Positions 44,918-54,133 of a stretch of DNA of 64,000 nucleotides are shown one piece after another. Source of the DNA: Palleronia marisminoris. GTDB taxonomy: Bacteria; Pseudomonadota; Alphaproteobacteria; Rhodobacterales; Rhodobacteraceae. Location of the stretch: contig NZ_FWFV01000006.1 in assembly GCF_900172315.1 (NCBI RefSeq), positions 62,001 to 126,000 on the forward strand, read 5' to 3'. Both the position numbers and the translations under genes were made by a program. Numbering within the stretch: position 1 is the first letter of the stretch; every line of letters begins with the position of its first letter. The notes beneath the pieces were generated by a model. That model did no database searches. It saw nothing but the letters and a program-made list of their open reading frames with translations, and was not told the origin of the DNA.

Positions 44918-45488
44918 GTTCGATACGCTCCATGATGAGGATGGCAGCTTCCTTGTCGATCCTGCTGGGCCGGACGTCAATCTCGAACCGCCACTTCCGG
45001 CGAGCCGTCGCGATCTCTTCGCGGAACCGTGCGCCCTTGGGGAAGACGTATCGCGTATCCGGTCGCCCGTGCCTGAGTGCAAGAGGGATCAGCTTCTCCA
45101 ACGGCGCAAGCGCGCGAGCGGATATGACGTCTGCATGCAGCGGCTCGATATCCTCGATCCGGGAGGAGACGACCTTCGCATTCAAGCCAAGTTCCCCGAC
45201 CACCCGACGGAGGAAAACCGCCTTGCGCTGATCCGCTTCAACGAGAACAACTTCCGTCCCAGGCCTGCAGATGGCAACCACAATTCCCGGGAAACCTCCG
45301 CCGGACCCCAAGTCCGCCCATGTTTCGCAGTGCCCGGCAGCCTCTACGACTTGAATGCTGTCGGCGATATGACGGGTCCGAAGATCCTCGATCGTTCTCT
45401 TGGAAACCAAGTTTATCTTTGGATTCCAGAGACCTATCAAATTCTCCAGCCGCTCGAGCTGGGCAGAAGTTTCACGTGAAACAATCAC
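44910..45488 (-). CDS. rsmG: 16S rRNA (guanine-N7)-methyltransferase RsmG
   Basis: 192 residues. The N-terminal helix [19 protein letters not shown] is typical, and SAM-binding motif I is [16 protein letters not shown] near residue 57. [10 protein letters not shown]-like sequence ([11 protein letters not shown]) lies near 150. It methylates N7 of G527 in 16S rRNA. The first codons (MIVSRETS) encode a near-perfect parS sequence. Its ATG overlaps the mnmG stop by 4 bp and its stop overlaps the parA GTG. Confidence 0.94.
   Translation of the reverse strand: MIVSRETSAQLERLENLIGLWNPKINLVSKRTIEDLRTRHIADSIQVVEAAGHCETWADLGSGGGFPGIVVAICRPGTEVVLVEADQRKAVFLRRVVGELGLNAKVVSSRIEDIEPLHADVISARALAPLEKLIPLALRHGRPDTRYVFPKGARFREEIATARRKWRFEIDVRPSRIDKEAAILIMERIERA
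45468..45483. other. parS site, 15/16 match, at the start of rsmG
   Basis: AGTTTCACGTGAAACA matches the parS consensus TGTTTCACGTGAAACA except for the first base. It encodes part of the VSRETS segment of RsmG. It lies 1.35 kb from the parB start, within the operon that encodes ParA and ParB. Confidence 0.8.
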
Positions 45489-47362
45489 GAAGCGGATCGT
45501 GCCGATTCACGTTCGGCGAATCGGATCCCGTAGATGAGCGAGTTCAGGGCGGCAGGGGTCATTCCTTCAATGCGAGACGCTATACCGATGTTTCCAGGAC
45601 GCACACGGTCCAGCTTCTGCTTCAGCTCTAACGAGATGCCGTTCACCGAATTGTAGTCGAATTCGGCGGGAATCCGAAGGGCTTCTTCCCGGCGAATTCG
45701 TGCAGCGTCTCGCTCTTGCCGCTCAAGATAGTTCGAATACACCGCCTCCCGAGCGATCTGGCGAACGGCCGGGATTGGATATTCACCGAGTTCCGGAGCA
45801 AGTTTCTCGACATCCGCGGGTGCTACATTCGGCAGACTCAGCAGTTGCAACCCTGTCCGCCGCACACCGTCGGCAGACAGTTCTATACCGACTGCCCGGC
45901 AATCCTTCGGAGAGAAGGTCCTGCTCTCGAGGTAGCCTCTGACCTCGTCAAGCTGACGCGTCTTCTCAGCGAAGGCAGCACGTCGCGCATCGTCAATGAT
46001 CCCTAGCTCGATACCGCGGGGTGTGAGCCGCTGATCGGCGTTGTCTGCGCGGAGTGACAGCCGGAACTCCGCTCGCGACGTGAACATCCGATACGGTTCC
46101 GTTACGCCTCGGGTTATCAGATCGTCGATCATCACCCCCAGATAGGCGTCGGTCCTCGAAAACAGGATCGCAGTCCTCTGGAAGCAAGCCGCAGCCGCGT
46201 TCAGACCTGCCACGAGCCCTTGTGCACCTGCTTCTTCGTATCCGGTCGTTCCGTTTATTTGCCCCGCGAGATACAGCCCGCCAAGCGCTTTGAGCTGCAA
46301 CGAGGCGTCCAGGGCGCGGGGGTCGACGTAGTCATACTCGATCGCGTAGCCGGGCTTCAGAATGGTAGCGTCTTCCAGACCCTTGATCGACTGGACATAC
46401 GCCTCCTGAACGTCCGCCGGAAGAGACGTGGAAATGCCGTTCGGGTATACCGTGTCATCATCAAGGCCCTCCGGCTCAAGGAAGATCTGATGCGAGGGCT
46501 TGTCCGAAAACCTTGAAACCTTGTCCTCGATGGAAGGGCAGTATCGTGGGCCTTGGCCGGTGATATTACCGGAATACATGGCAGACCGGTCGAGGTTTTG
46601 GCGGATGATCGCGTGAGTCCGCTCGTTCGTGTGTGTGATATGGCAGGGAACCTGGCGGGGAAGGGGCCTTTCGCCTAGGAACGACAGAAGAACCGGGTCC
46701 TCGTCGCCAGGCTGAGGCTCCAACTGGCTCCAGTCAATCGTCTTTCCGTCAAGGCGAGGGGGGGTGCCGGTTTTCAGGCGCCCCATCGGGAGACCGAGGC
46801 CATAAAGACGCTTTGACAGGGCGATCGCCGCGTTCTCGCCCATGCGGCCACCGGAGCGTTGCTCGTCGCCGATATGCAGGACACCGTTCAGAAATGTGCC
46901 GGTGGTGAGAACCACAGCCCGTGCCCGAATTTCACCTGCGACATCGGTCTGGACGCCTTGCACACGATCACCCGAGACGAGCAGGTCCGTCACCTGGGCT
47001 TCCACGATCGTTATCCCGAGCTCTGCGACCATGCTTTGGACCGCCGCCCGGTACAAAGCCCGATCCATCTGCGCGCGCGGACCTTGAACGGCAGGACCTT
47101 TCGAGCGGTTGAGCAAGCGGTACTGAATTCCGGCGCGATCCGCAGCGACGCCCATGATGCCGCCCAGAGCGTCGAGTTCCCGAACCAAATGACCTTTTCC
47201 GAGGCCTCCAATCGCCGGATTGCAGGACATGGCCCCGATCTGGTCCGCGCGTAGCGTTACGAGGGTGACTTCCGCTCCCAGGCGGCGGGCAGCGCTGGCA
47301 GCTTCAACACCCGCGTGGCCACCTCCGACAATTACCACATCCGTATGTTTCACGTGAAACAC
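45485..47362 (-). CDS. mnmG: tRNA uridine-5-carboxymethylaminomethyl modification enzyme MnmG
   Basis: 625 residues. FAD-binding motif [20 protein letters not shown] starts at residue 10, followed by [19 protein letters not shown] and the [20 protein letters not shown] stretch near residue 295. The C-terminal helical domain, ending in [17 protein letters not shown], binds MnmE. With MnmE it modifies U34 of several tRNAs. The first codons (MFHVKH) contain a perfect parS. It is 4 bp downstream of mnmE and overlaps rsmG by 4 bp. Confidence 0.96.
   Translation of the reverse strand: MFHVKHTDVVIVGGGHAGVEAASAARRLGAEVTLVTLRADQIGAMSCNPAIGGLGKGHLVRELDALGGIMGVAADRAGIQYRLLNRSKGPAVQGPRAQMDRALYRAAVQSMVAELGITIVEAQVTDLLVSGDRVQGVQTDVAGEIRARAVVLTTGTFLNGVLHIGDEQRSGGRMGENAAIALSKRLYGLGLPMGRLKTGTPPRLDGKTIDWSQLEPQPGDEDPVLLSFLGERPLPRQVPCHITHTNERTHAIIRQNLDRSAMYSGNITGQGPRYCPSIEDKVSRFSDKPSHQIFLEPEGLDDDTVYPNGISTSLPADVQEAYVQSIKGLEDATILKPGYAIEYDYVDPRALDASLQLKALGGLYLAGQINGTTGYEEAGAQGLVAGLNAAAACFQRTAILFSRTDAYLGVMIDDLITRGVTEPYRMFTSRAEFRLSLRADNADQRLTPRGIELGIIDDARRAAFAEKTRQLDEVRGYLESRTFSPKDCRAVGIELSADGVRRTGLQLLSLPNVAPADVEKLAPELGEYPIPAVRQIAREAVYSNYLERQERDAARIRREEALRIPAEFDYNSVNGISLELKQKLDRVRPGNIGIASRIEGMTPAALNSLIYGIRFAERESARSAS
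47346..47361. other. parS site, perfect consensus, at the start of mnmG
   Basis: TGTTTCACGTGAAACA is the exact 16-bp palindromic ParB-binding consensus. It covers codons 1-6 of mnmG (FHVKH segment). It is 3.2 kb from the parB start and 3.2 kb from the putative origin gap. Confidence 0.92.
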
Positions 47363-47365
47363 TCC

Positions 47366-48631
47366 TCATTTCCCGATGCAGAAACGGCCGAAGATCTCTC
47401 CGAGCAAATCTTCAACATCGATACCACCCACGATCTCGGCAAGAGAACCAGAGGCCTCTCGCAGTTGCACAGCTGCGAGCTCCGGTTCAAGCCCCCTTGC
47501 AAGGTCGTCGGCGGCATTGCGCAACAAGCTAGCGGCCCGCACCATGGCACTTCGGTGTCGTTCCCGTATCGCGAGCCTGCTTTCCGGGACACGGTCGGCG
47601 AGAGTGGCGCCAATCGTCTCGAGCAACCTGCTCACGCCGTAACCGGTCTTTCCCGAGATGCCGCCGAATTTTCCCTCGTCATCCTGTGCGCGCAGAATGA
47701 TATCAGCTTCTTCCGCGGCTCCCGATCCATCAGTGTCCAGCCAAATCCGAAGATCGGCCTGCCGCGCGCGGACCCGGGCCATTTCGATGCCGGCACTCTC
47801 CAGAGAATCCTGCGTTTCGCGGATACCGGCCGTATCCAAGAGGGTCACTGGAAGACCATTCAGATCCATTCGTACTTCGAGAACGTCCCGGGTCGTGCCT
47901 GCGATTTCGGACGTCAACGCCACGGGGCGCTTCGCGATCGCATTGAGCAATGTGCTCTTCCCGGCATTGGGCGGTCCCATGATGGCGACTTCAAATCCAT
48001 CCCTGACGCGTTCTGCCGCGCTCGAACCTGCAATTTCGGCCTCCAGTGAAGTCTGCACCGAACAAATCCGTGCGGTGACATCGGGCGTCACATCAACAGG
48101 GACGTCCTCATCCGCGAAATCGAGCGTAACCTCCAGCAGGGCGGCCGCTTCGACGAGGTTTCGACGCCATAGCGCCACCTTCTCCGACAGCGCACCGCTC
48201 AGCACCGCTTGTGCTTGCAGACGCTGCGCCTCGGTTTCCGCATCGATCAGGTCCGCAAGTCCTTCGACCTGAACCAGATCGAGGTGGTGGTTGTCCAACG
48301 CTCTCCGCGTGAATTCCCCAGGCTCGGCAGGTCGGAAGCCTGAGATCCGGTCGAGAGCCCGCAAGACCGCCTGAACAACCGCTACAGAGCCGTGCAATTG
48401 CAGCTCGACAACATCTTCGCCCGTAAAACTGGCACCCCGGGGGAAGACGAGGACGACCCCCTCGTCGAGGATCCGCCCCTGGCGATCGCGGATCTTGCGC
48501 AATCCAGCGCGACGCGCCGGGGGCAGGGCGCACAGGGTCCCGACGCCGGGAAAGGCCTCCGGTCCCGAGATTCGTACGACCGCCACCCCGGACTTCCCGC
48601 GTGCGGTCGCCTGGGCAAAGATCGTATCCAT
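47366..48631 (-). CDS. mnmE: tRNA modification GTPase MnmE
   Basis: 421 residues. The N-terminal tetrahydrofolate-binding domain begins MDTIFAQATARGKSGVAVVR. The central G domain (about 210-340) has G1 GPPNAGKSTLLNAI, G2/G3 TSEIAGTTRDV and DTAGIRETQD. The C-terminus is FGRFCIGK, the conserved catalytic C-x-G-K end. It is slightly shorter than E. coli MnmE, as is usual in this group. It acts with MnmG. The gene starts 6 bp after the rho stop. Confidence 0.95.
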   Translation of the reverse strand: MDTIFAQATARGKSGVAVVRISGPEAFPGVGTLCALPPARRAGLRKIRDRQGRILDEGVVLVFPRGASFTGEDVVELQLHGSVAVVQAVLRALDRISGFRPAEPGEFTRRALDNHHLDLVQVEGLADLIDAETEAQRLQAQAVLSGALSEKVALWRRNLVEAAALLEVTLDFADEDVPVDVTPDVTARICSVQTSLEAEIAGSSAAERVRDGFEVAIMGPPNAGKSTLLNAIAKRPVALTSEIAGTTRDVLEVRMDLNGLPVTLLDTAGIRETQDSLESAGIEMARVRARQADLRIWLDTDGSGAAEEADIILRAQDDEGKFGGISGKTGYGVSRLLETIGATLADRVPESRLAIRERHRSAMVRAASLLRNAADDLARGLEPELAAVQLREASGSLAEIVGGIDVEDLLGEIFGRFCIGK

Positions 48632-48637
48632 GGCGCT

Positions 48638-49909
48638 TTACGTGTTCATCGAGTCGAAGAATTCGGCATTCGACTTGGTCTGCTTCAGCTTACCCAGAAG
48701 GAACTCGATCGCGTCGGTCGTCCCCATGGGATTGAGGATTCGACGCAGGACGTATGTCTTCTGCAGGTCGCCCTTGTCGACCAGAAGCTCTTCCTTCCGT
48801 GTCCCTGACTTGAGGATGTCCATCGCCGGGTAGACGCGCTTGTCCGCAACCTTGCGATCGAGCACGATCTCGGAATTGCCGGTGCCCTTGAACTCTTCGA
48901 AGATCACCTCGTCCATGCGGCTGCCTGTGTCGATCAGGGCGGTCGCGATGATCGTCAGAGACCCCCCTTCCTCGATGTTCCGGGCCGCGCCGAAGAAGCG
49001 CTTGGGGCGTTGCAGCGCGTTCGCGTCGACACCGCCCGTCAACACCTTGCCCGAAGAGGGGACCGTCGTGTTGAATGCTCGGCCGAGGCGGGTAATCGAG
49101 TCGAGCAGGATTACGACGTCACGCTTGTGCTCGACCAGCCGCTTGGCCTTTTCGATGACCATTTCGCTGACCGCGACGTGGCGCGTTGCGGGCTCGTCGA
49201 AGGTCGAAGACACCACTTCTCCCTTCACCGAGCGCTGCATGTCGGTAACTTCTTCCGGCCGCTCGTCGATCAGCAGCACGATCAGGTAGCACTCGGGGTG
49301 GTTCCTCTCGATGGAGTTGGCGATGTTCTGCAGCAGGACCGTCTTGCCGGTCCGTGGAGGGGCGACGATCAGCGATCGCTGCCCTTTACCGATCGGTGCC
49401 ACCAAGTCGATGATGCGGGCCGAGCGATCCTTGATCGTCGGATCCTCAACTTCCATGTTCAATCGCTCGTCAGGATAGAGCGGCGTCAGGTTGTCGAAGG
49501 CGACTTTGTGGCGCGCCTTTGCCGGGTCCTCGAAATTGATCGTCTCGACCTCGACCAGCGCAAAATACCGCTCGTTCTCGTCAGGGCCGCGAATGACGCC
49601 GGACACCGTGTCGCCGGTGCGCAGCGAGTACCGCCGAATCATCTCGGGGCTGACATAGATGTCATCGGGGCCGGGCAGATAGTTGGCCTCGGGCGAGCGC
49701 AGGAAGCCGAAACCGTCCTGGAGCACCTCGAGAACCCCGTCGCCGCCGATCGTCCAGTCTTCGTCCGCGCGCTCCTTCAGGATCGAGAACATCATCTCGC
49801 CCTTGCGCATGGTCGAGGCGTTCTCGATCTCGAGCTCTTCGGCCAGCGCAAGAAGATCCTTCGGGCTCTGCGCCTTGAGATCGGCCAGGTTTACGCGGTC
49901 ATCGCTCAT
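48638..49909 (-). CDS. rho: Transcription termination factor Rho
   Basis: 423 residues. The N-terminal Rho domain ([19 protein letters not shown]) and cold-shock-like RNA-binding fold ([20 protein letters not shown]) are followed by the RecA-like ATPase with Walker [16 protein letters not shown] near residue 180 and Walker [17 protein letters not shown] near 265. The Q-loop region [20 protein letters not shown] is intact. The hexameric helicase ends transcripts. It begins the run rho-mnmE-mnmG-rsmG-parA-parB. A CtrA-like box lies 131 bp upstream. Confidence 0.96.
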   Translation of the reverse strand: MSDDRVNLADLKAQSPKDLLALAEELEIENASTMRKGEMMFSILKERADEDWTIGGDGVLEVLQDGFGFLRSPEANYLPGPDDIYVSPEMIRRYSLRTGDTVSGVIRGPDENERYFALVEVETINFEDPAKARHKVAFDNLTPLYPDERLNMEVEDPTIKDRSARIIDLVAPIGKGQRSLIVAPPRTGKTVLLQNIANSIERNHPECYLIVLLIDERPEEVTDMQRSVKGEVVSSTFDEPATRHVAVSEMVIEKAKRLVEHKRDVVILLDSITRLGRAFNTTVPSSGKVLTGGVDANALQRPKRFFGAARNIEEGGSLTIIATALIDTGSRMDEVIFEEFKGTGNSEIVLDRKVADKRVYPAMDILKSGTRKEELLVDKGDLQKTYVLRRILNPMGTTDAIEFLLGKLKQTKSNAEFFDSMNT

Positions 49910-50039
49910 GGAAAGGCTCCGGGGCCCGTCGTGGGGCCAATCAAGGATCGTAAAGGGAAATCGAACGGCCGGACGGCCGCCTAGGCGAATTAGGCAGCTG
50001 ACGGGGACTTGTCAATCTGTCCGCACCGTAGAGCCGCGC

Positions 50040-50055
50040 TTAAGTCATCCTTAAC
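50040..50055. promoter_or_regulatory. Full-consensus CtrA-like box upstream of rho
   Basis: TTAAGTCATCCTTAAC fits TTAA-N7-TTAAC exactly. It lies in the 169-bp gap between the hemJ stop (50079) and the rho start (49909), in the region expected to hold the rho promoter. If functional it could tie expression of the rho-mnm-parAB run, or origin activity about 500 bp away, to the cell cycle regulator CtrA. The inference rests on the pattern only. Confidence 0.5.
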
Positions 50056-50078
50056 CGCTTCCGAGGCAAGCTCCAAGC

Positions 50079-50528
50079 CTAGAACGGTTTCACCACCACA
50101 GAGAGCACGATCACGATCAGAAGCACCGTCGGCACTTCGTTCATCATCCGGTAGCGCCGGCCGGGCACATCGACATGGCCGGCCGCAAGCGCCTTCCGCT
50201 GACGAGCACACCACATGTGAAACCAGGTCATGGCGAGGACCGCGGCAGCCTTCGTCCAGGGCCAGAGGGACGACCAGTCGACCACACCCGTTCCAATCAG
50301 AAGCAGCCCGAAGATCCAGGTGGAGATCATCGCGGGGTTCATGATCGCCCTGAGAAGCCGACGCTCCATGACCTGAAACATCTCTTCCCGGCCTGCGTCA
50401 CCGGCAGCGGCCTCGACGTGATAGACGAACAGCCTGGGCAGATAGAACAGGCCGGCCATCCAGGCGACGAAGGACAGGATGTGCAGGCTGAGAAGCCAAG
50501 GGTAGGCGGTGCTCAAGAGATCATTCAT
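50079..50528 (-). CDS. hemJ: Protoporphyrinogen IX oxidase HemJ
   Basis: 149 residues with four transmembrane segments (about 8-28, 59-80, 84-102 and 127-147). The family residues are visible: LHILSFVAWMAGLFYLPRLF with its conserved histidine near residue 16, and MWCARQRKALAAG followed by RRYRMMNEVPT containing the conserved lysine/arginine and NE motifs. It oxidises protoporphyrinogen IX in the inner membrane. It is the last leftward gene before the putative origin. hemE or hemH do not accompany it here, although such genes sit beside origins in related bacteria. Confidence 0.92.
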   Translation of the reverse strand: MNDLLSTAYPWLLSLHILSFVAWMAGLFYLPRLFVYHVEAAAGDAGREEMFQVMERRLLRAIMNPAMISTWIFGLLLIGTGVVDWSSLWPWTKAAAVLAMTWFHMWCARQRKALAAGHVDVPGRRYRMMNEVPTVLLIVIVLSVVVKPF

Positions 50529-50897
50529 CTCTCTCTAATACCTATCAAGAATCTTAAGAGAAGGATTGTTGTAGGTAGTAGGCCCTGTGCAGAGGCGCAG
50601 AAACCCCGATTCTCGTGCAGTTCTCCCGGTCTGTGTACCTTGGGAAAGGATCAGCGCAAAGACAAACGAAGAACATCTAAATATAATAGCAACTTCATAT
50701 ACTTAAGTAGTCACCAGATGAAGGGTATCTTCGGGATAACCATGGGGATAAATTCAGATTGACGGAGATTTGTCCCAAGCTGTTCAGAACCTGCCTGATG
50801 CAGTGGACAAGTTTCGGGAATTTCTCGACAAGGGATCCGGTTCTCCCGAGGCCGCGTCGCCGGCCGATTTCGTCCCAACTCTATCCACAGGGTTATT
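50529..50897. other. Candidate chromosomal replication origin (oriC)
   Basis: A 369-bp gap between leftward hemJ and rightward maf, where gene orientation switches for several genes on both sides. Positions 50661-50710 are about 28% GC by my count, far below the surrounding DNA, and could be the unwinding element. DnaA-box-like sequences are CTATCCACA at 50881-50889 and TGGGGATAA at 50743-50751, each one mismatch from TTATCCACA on one strand, with a weaker TCGGGATAA at 50731. The gene order on both sides (rho, parAB; maf, aroE, coaE, dnaQ) is the one around origins in alphaproteobacteria such as Caulobacter. No coding sequence was supported here. Confidence 0.7.
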
Positions 50898-51491
50898 ATG
50901 GCACTTGTCCTGGCATCTCGCTCCGACACGCGGCGCGCTCTCTTCGCCGCGGCCTGTGTTCCGATCGAGACGGTGGACGCGAGGGTCGATGAAGCCTCCA
51001 TCCGCGACGCGATGATCGCCGAGGGCTGCTCGCCGCGCGACATTTCGGACGCACTTGCCGAGGCCAAGGCGCGCAAGGTGTCGGCCAAGCGCCCGGGCGA
51101 TATCGTCCTCGGCTGCGATCAGGTGCTCGACTTCGACGGCATGGTCCTCGCGAAGCCGGCCGATCCCGAGGACGCGATGGCCCAACTCGCCGCGCTTTCC
51201 GGGCGGCGTCACATGCTGCACAGCGCAATGGTCGCCTACGAGGACGGAGAGCCGATCTGGCGGCATGTCGGGACCGCGCGCCTGACCATGCGGCAACTCT
51301 CGCCGGGCTATATCGGAGACTACGTCGCGCGGAATTGGGACGAGATCCGCCACTCGGTCGTTGGCTACCAGGTTGAGGCCGAGGGCATGCGCCTCTTCGC
51401 CGCGATCGACGGAGATTTCTTCACCGTCCAGGGGCTGCCGATGCTGCCGCTCTTGTCGTGGCTCACGCTCAGGGGCATCGTGCCCACATGA
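50898..51491 (+). CDS. maf: Maf family nucleotide pyrophosphatase
   Basis: 197 residues. The Maf N-terminus is LVLASRSDTRRALFAAA, followed by the conserved VDEASIRDA segment, GDIVLGCDQVLDFDGMVLAKP near residue 66, and LSGRRHMLHSAMVAYED. The catalytic aspartate is in GCDQVL. Family members hydrolyse modified or canonical nucleoside triphosphates and are linked to cell-division arrest. It is the first rightward gene from the putative origin; its stop overlaps the aroE start (ATGA). Confidence 0.9.
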   Translation: MALVLASRSDTRRALFAAACVPIETVDARVDEASIRDAMIAEGCSPRDISDALAEAKARKVSAKRPGDIVLGCDQVLDFDGMVLAKPADPEDAMAQLAALSGRRHMLHSAMVAYEDGEPIWRHVGTARLTMRQLSPGYIGDYVARNWDEIRHSVVGYQVEAEGMRLFAAIDGDFFTVQGLPMLPLLSWLTLRGIVPT

Positions 51492-52318
51492 CCGACCGTA
51501 TCCCCCTGGCTGCCGTCATCGGCCATCCCGTGGCCCACAGCCGCTCGCCCAAGGTGCATGCCCATTGGCTGCGCCGTCACGGCGTGCCGGGCTACTACAT
51601 TCCCATGGATGTCGGCGCCGCGGACCTCGCGGACGTGCTGCGCGCGATGCCCAGAATGGGCTTCGTCGGCTGCAACGTCACGATTCCCCACAAGGAATCC
51701 GTGCTGCGCCTCGCCCAGTTCGTGACGGATCGCGCGGCGCTGATCGGAGCGGCGAACACGATAACTTTTCGCGACGACGGGAGCATGCAGGCCGACAATA
51801 CCGACGGGTTCGGCTTTCTCGAGAACATCCGGCAGGCCGCCCCGGACTGGAACCCCCGCAGCGGCCCCGCCGCGGTGTTCGGGGCAGGCGGCGCGGCCCG
51901 GGCGGTGATCGTCGCGCTGCTCGATGCGGGAACGCCCGAAATCCGGCTGACCAACCGCAGCCGTGGCCGCGCCGAGGCGCTACGGCAGGAATTCGGCAGC
52001 AAGGTCGTCGTTCATGACTGGGTCCGCGCCGGGAACGTCGCCGATGACGCGGCCACGGTGGTCAACACGACGTCCCTCGGGATGACCGGCAAGCCGGCCT
52101 TCCGCGTCCCGCTCGATGGCTTGACGCGGGGGGCCGTGGTCAGCGACCTCGTCTACACCCCGCTCGAGACCGACTTCCTGAAGGCCGCCAAGGCCGCGGG
52201 CTGCGTCGCCGTTGACGGATTGGGGATGCTGCTGCACCAGGCGGCGCCCGGGTTCGAGCGGTGGTTCGGCCCGCGGCCGGAAGTGGACGACGACCTCCGC
52301 GCCGCTGCGCTGGCATGA
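51488..52318 (+). CDS. aroE: Shikimate dehydrogenase (NADP)
   Basis: 276 residues from ATG 51488. Shikimate-binding AVIGHPVAHSRSPKVHAHW at residue 8 contains the SxS motif; NVTIPHKESVL near residue 63 has the catalytic lysine, and the NADP loop is VFGAGGAARAVIVALLDAG near 130. DLVYTPLETDFLKAA and the closing GLGMLLHQAAPGFERWF are also conserved. It reduces 3-dehydroshikimate in aromatic amino acid synthesis. Both ends overlap neighbours by 4 bp, giving a maf-aroE-coaE unit. Confidence 0.96.
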   Translation: MTDRIPLAAVIGHPVAHSRSPKVHAHWLRRHGVPGYYIPMDVGAADLADVLRAMPRMGFVGCNVTIPHKESVLRLAQFVTDRAALIGAANTITFRDDGSMQADNTDGFGFLENIRQAAPDWNPRSGPAAVFGAGGAARAVIVALLDAGTPEIRLTNRSRGRAEALRQEFGSKVVVHDWVRAGNVADDAATVVNTTSLGMTGKPAFRVPLDGLTRGAVVSDLVYTPLETDFLKAAKAAGCVAVDGLGMLLHQAAPGFERWFGPRPEVDDDLRAAALA

Positions 52319-52902
52319 GTCGCCCGCATGTGATCGGGCTGACCGGCTCCATCGGTATGGGCAAATCCACGGCGTCCCGACTCTTTCGCGAGGCCGGTAT
52401 CCTGGTCTGGGATGCCGACGCGGCCGTCCACGCGCTCTACGCCCGCGGCGGCGCCGCGGTCGAGCCGGTGCGCGAACTGCACCCCCAGGCCGTCGGCCTA
52501 AAGGGCGTGGACCGCAACGCGTTGAACGACTGGATTGCCGGTGACCCCGAAGCGCTCGCCCGGCTGGAAAGCGTCGTGCACCCCCTCGTCGCCGCCGACC
52601 GTGCCGCCTTCATCCAGCGCGCCGACAGCGATATCGTGGTGCTCGACATCCCGCTTCTGTTCGAGATCGGCGCGGATTCTTCCGTCAATACGGTGGTCGT
52701 CGTCTCGGCTCCCGCAGAAATCCAGCGCAGCCGGGTCCTGGCGCGGCCCGGCATGACCGAGGAGCGGTTCGCCAGCATCCTCTCGAAGCAGCTGCCCGAC
52801 GCCGAGAAGCGCGCCCGCGCGGATGTGGTTGTGCCCTCGGTCACGATCGACGAAACACGGGCTCATATCGACCGCCTGATCCGGAGCCTCAGAGATGCGT
52901 GA
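52315..52902 (+). CDS. coaE: Dephospho-CoA kinase
   Basis: 195 residues from ATG 52315. P-loop is [17 protein letters not shown] at residue 8. The CoA-domain segment is [16 protein letters not shown], and [13 protein letters not shown] near residue 105 and [12 protein letters not shown] near 140 are the lid and substrate regions. It performs the last step of CoA synthesis. Start overlaps aroE stop; the 3' end overlaps dnaQ by 8 bp. Confidence 0.95.
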   Translation: MSRPHVIGLTGSIGMGKSTASRLFREAGILVWDADAAVHALYARGGAAVEPVRELHPQAVGLKGVDRNALNDWIAGDPEALARLESVVHPLVAADRAAFIQRADSDIVVLDIPLLFEIGADSSVNTVVVVSAPAEIQRSRVLARPGMTEERFASILSKQLPDAEKRARADVVVPSVTIDETRAHIDRLIRSLRDA

Positions 52903-53581
52903 GATCGTCCTCGACACTGAAACCACCGGCTTCGAGCCCGAGCAAGGCGACCGCATCGTCGAGATCGGCGGGGTCGAGCTGATGGGCCATGTCCCCACGG
53001 GCCGGACCTTCCACGTCTATATCAACCCGGAACGGTCGATGCCGCAGGAGGCGTTCCAGGTCCACGGGCTCGGCGACGACTTCTTGCGCGACAAGCCCAA
53101 ATTCGCAGAGATCGCCCAGAATTTTCTGACTTTCGTGGGCGACGCAAAGCTGGTCATCCACAACGCCTCGTTCGACATGAAATTCCTGAATGCCGAGCTG
53201 CGCTGGCTGAACCTGCGGCAGCTTCCGCTGGATCAGGCCGTCGATACGCTGATGATGGCGCGGCAACGCTTCCCGGGCTCGCCCGCAACGCTGGATGCGC
53301 TGTGTCGCCGGTTCGGGATCGACAATTCCAGCCGGACGCTGCACGGCGCGCTTCTCGACTCCGAGATCCTGGCCGAGGTCTACCTGGAACTGATCGGGGG
53401 CCGGCAGCCGGATTTCGGCCTTTCGACCGCAACCGAAACGACGGGTCCGGTGGAAACCACGTGGCGGCCCCGTCCGCGTCCGCAACCGCTGCCGCCGCGC
53501 ATCACCCCCGAGGAAGTCGCCGCCCATGCCGCTTTCGTGGACAAGATGGGCGACGACGCGTTGTGGAAGAAGCTCGCCTGA
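52895..53581 (+). CDS. dnaQ: DNA polymerase III epsilon subunit (proofreading exonuclease)
   Basis: 228 residues. Exo I is [20 protein letters not shown] with the DxE pair near residue 7, exo II is [16 protein letters not shown] near 87, and exo III is [14 protein letters not shown] near 150, including the DEDDh histidine. The C-terminal tail (about 175-228) is proline- and arginine-rich and would bind the alpha subunit. It proofreads replication errors in 3'-5' direction. It ends the rightward origin-side run and is convergent with secB, stop to stop. Confidence 0.94.
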   Translation: MREIVLDTETTGFEPEQGDRIVEIGGVELMGHVPTGRTFHVYINPERSMPQEAFQVHGLGDDFLRDKPKFAEIAQNFLTFVGDAKLVIHNASFDMKFLNAELRWLNLRQLPLDQAVDTLMMARQRFPGSPATLDALCRRFGIDNSSRTLHGALLDSEILAEVYLELIGGRQPDFGLSTATETTGPVETTWRPRPRPQPLPPRITPEEVAAHAAFVDKMGDDALWKKLA

Positions 53582-54106
53582 TCAGGCGGTGCCAGCCGGC
53601 TGCTGCGCCTGCGCCCGCTGCGCGAGACCCTGACGGTATAGCTTCACGAAGTCGATCGGCTCGAGGTTCAGGGGCGGGAAGCCGCCGTCATGGGTCACGT
53701 CGGACACGATCCGGCGAACGTAGGGGAACATCAGCCGCGGCGCTTCGATCAGAAGGAACGGGTGCAGCTGCTGGTCGGTCACGTTCGACACGTGGAAGAT
53801 CCCGCCATATTCCAACTCGAGCAGGAACAGCATCTCTTCGCTGTCCTTGTTCTTCGAGCGGACGGTGAACTTGCCCGTCACTTCGTACTGGTCTTCCTGG
53901 CCTTCGCGCTTCTTGGCATCAAGCGCCACCTGCACGCTGACCTCGGGCTGCGCCTGGCCCTTCAGACCGCGCTGCGCGAGGGCGTTCTCGAAGGACATGT
54001 CCTTGATGTACTGGGCAAGCGGCCGGATCTGCGGCATCGCGGGCGCTTCGCCGTTCGCCTGGGTCGCAGGTTCCTGCGGCTGGGTCTCGTTTTCGTTCTC
54101 GGCCAT
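53582..54106 (-). CDS. secB: Protein-export chaperone SecB
   Basis: 174 residues. After a flexible Q/E-rich tail, IRPLAQYIKDMSFENALAQR near residue 27 and VSQVALDA-like sequence (EVSVQVALDAKKRE) begin the SecB core. LLELEYGGIFHVSNVTDQQL near 95 and EAPRLMFPYVRRIVSDVTHD near 120 are highly conserved, ending in NLEPIDFVKLYRQGLAQR. The tetramer holds preproteins for SecA in the cytoplasm. It is followed by a FxsA-type gene upstream on the same strand. Confidence 0.95.
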   Translation of the reverse strand: MAENENETQPQEPATQANGEAPAMPQIRPLAQYIKDMSFENALAQRGLKGQAQPEVSVQVALDAKKREGQEDQYEVTGKFTVRSKNKDSEEMLFLLELEYGGIFHVSNVTDQQLHPFLLIEAPRLMFPYVRRIVSDVTHDGGFPPLNLEPIDFVKLYRQGLAQRAQAQQPAGTA

Positions 54107-54133
54107 ATGGTTCGCTCCCTGAATTCAAATCGA

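Noticed and set aside
50770-51015. A TTG-started frame in the putative origin with GGAG before it
   Set aside because: It overlaps the maf coding region by 118 bp in another frame and no homologous domain was recognised; it is likely chance in the gap.
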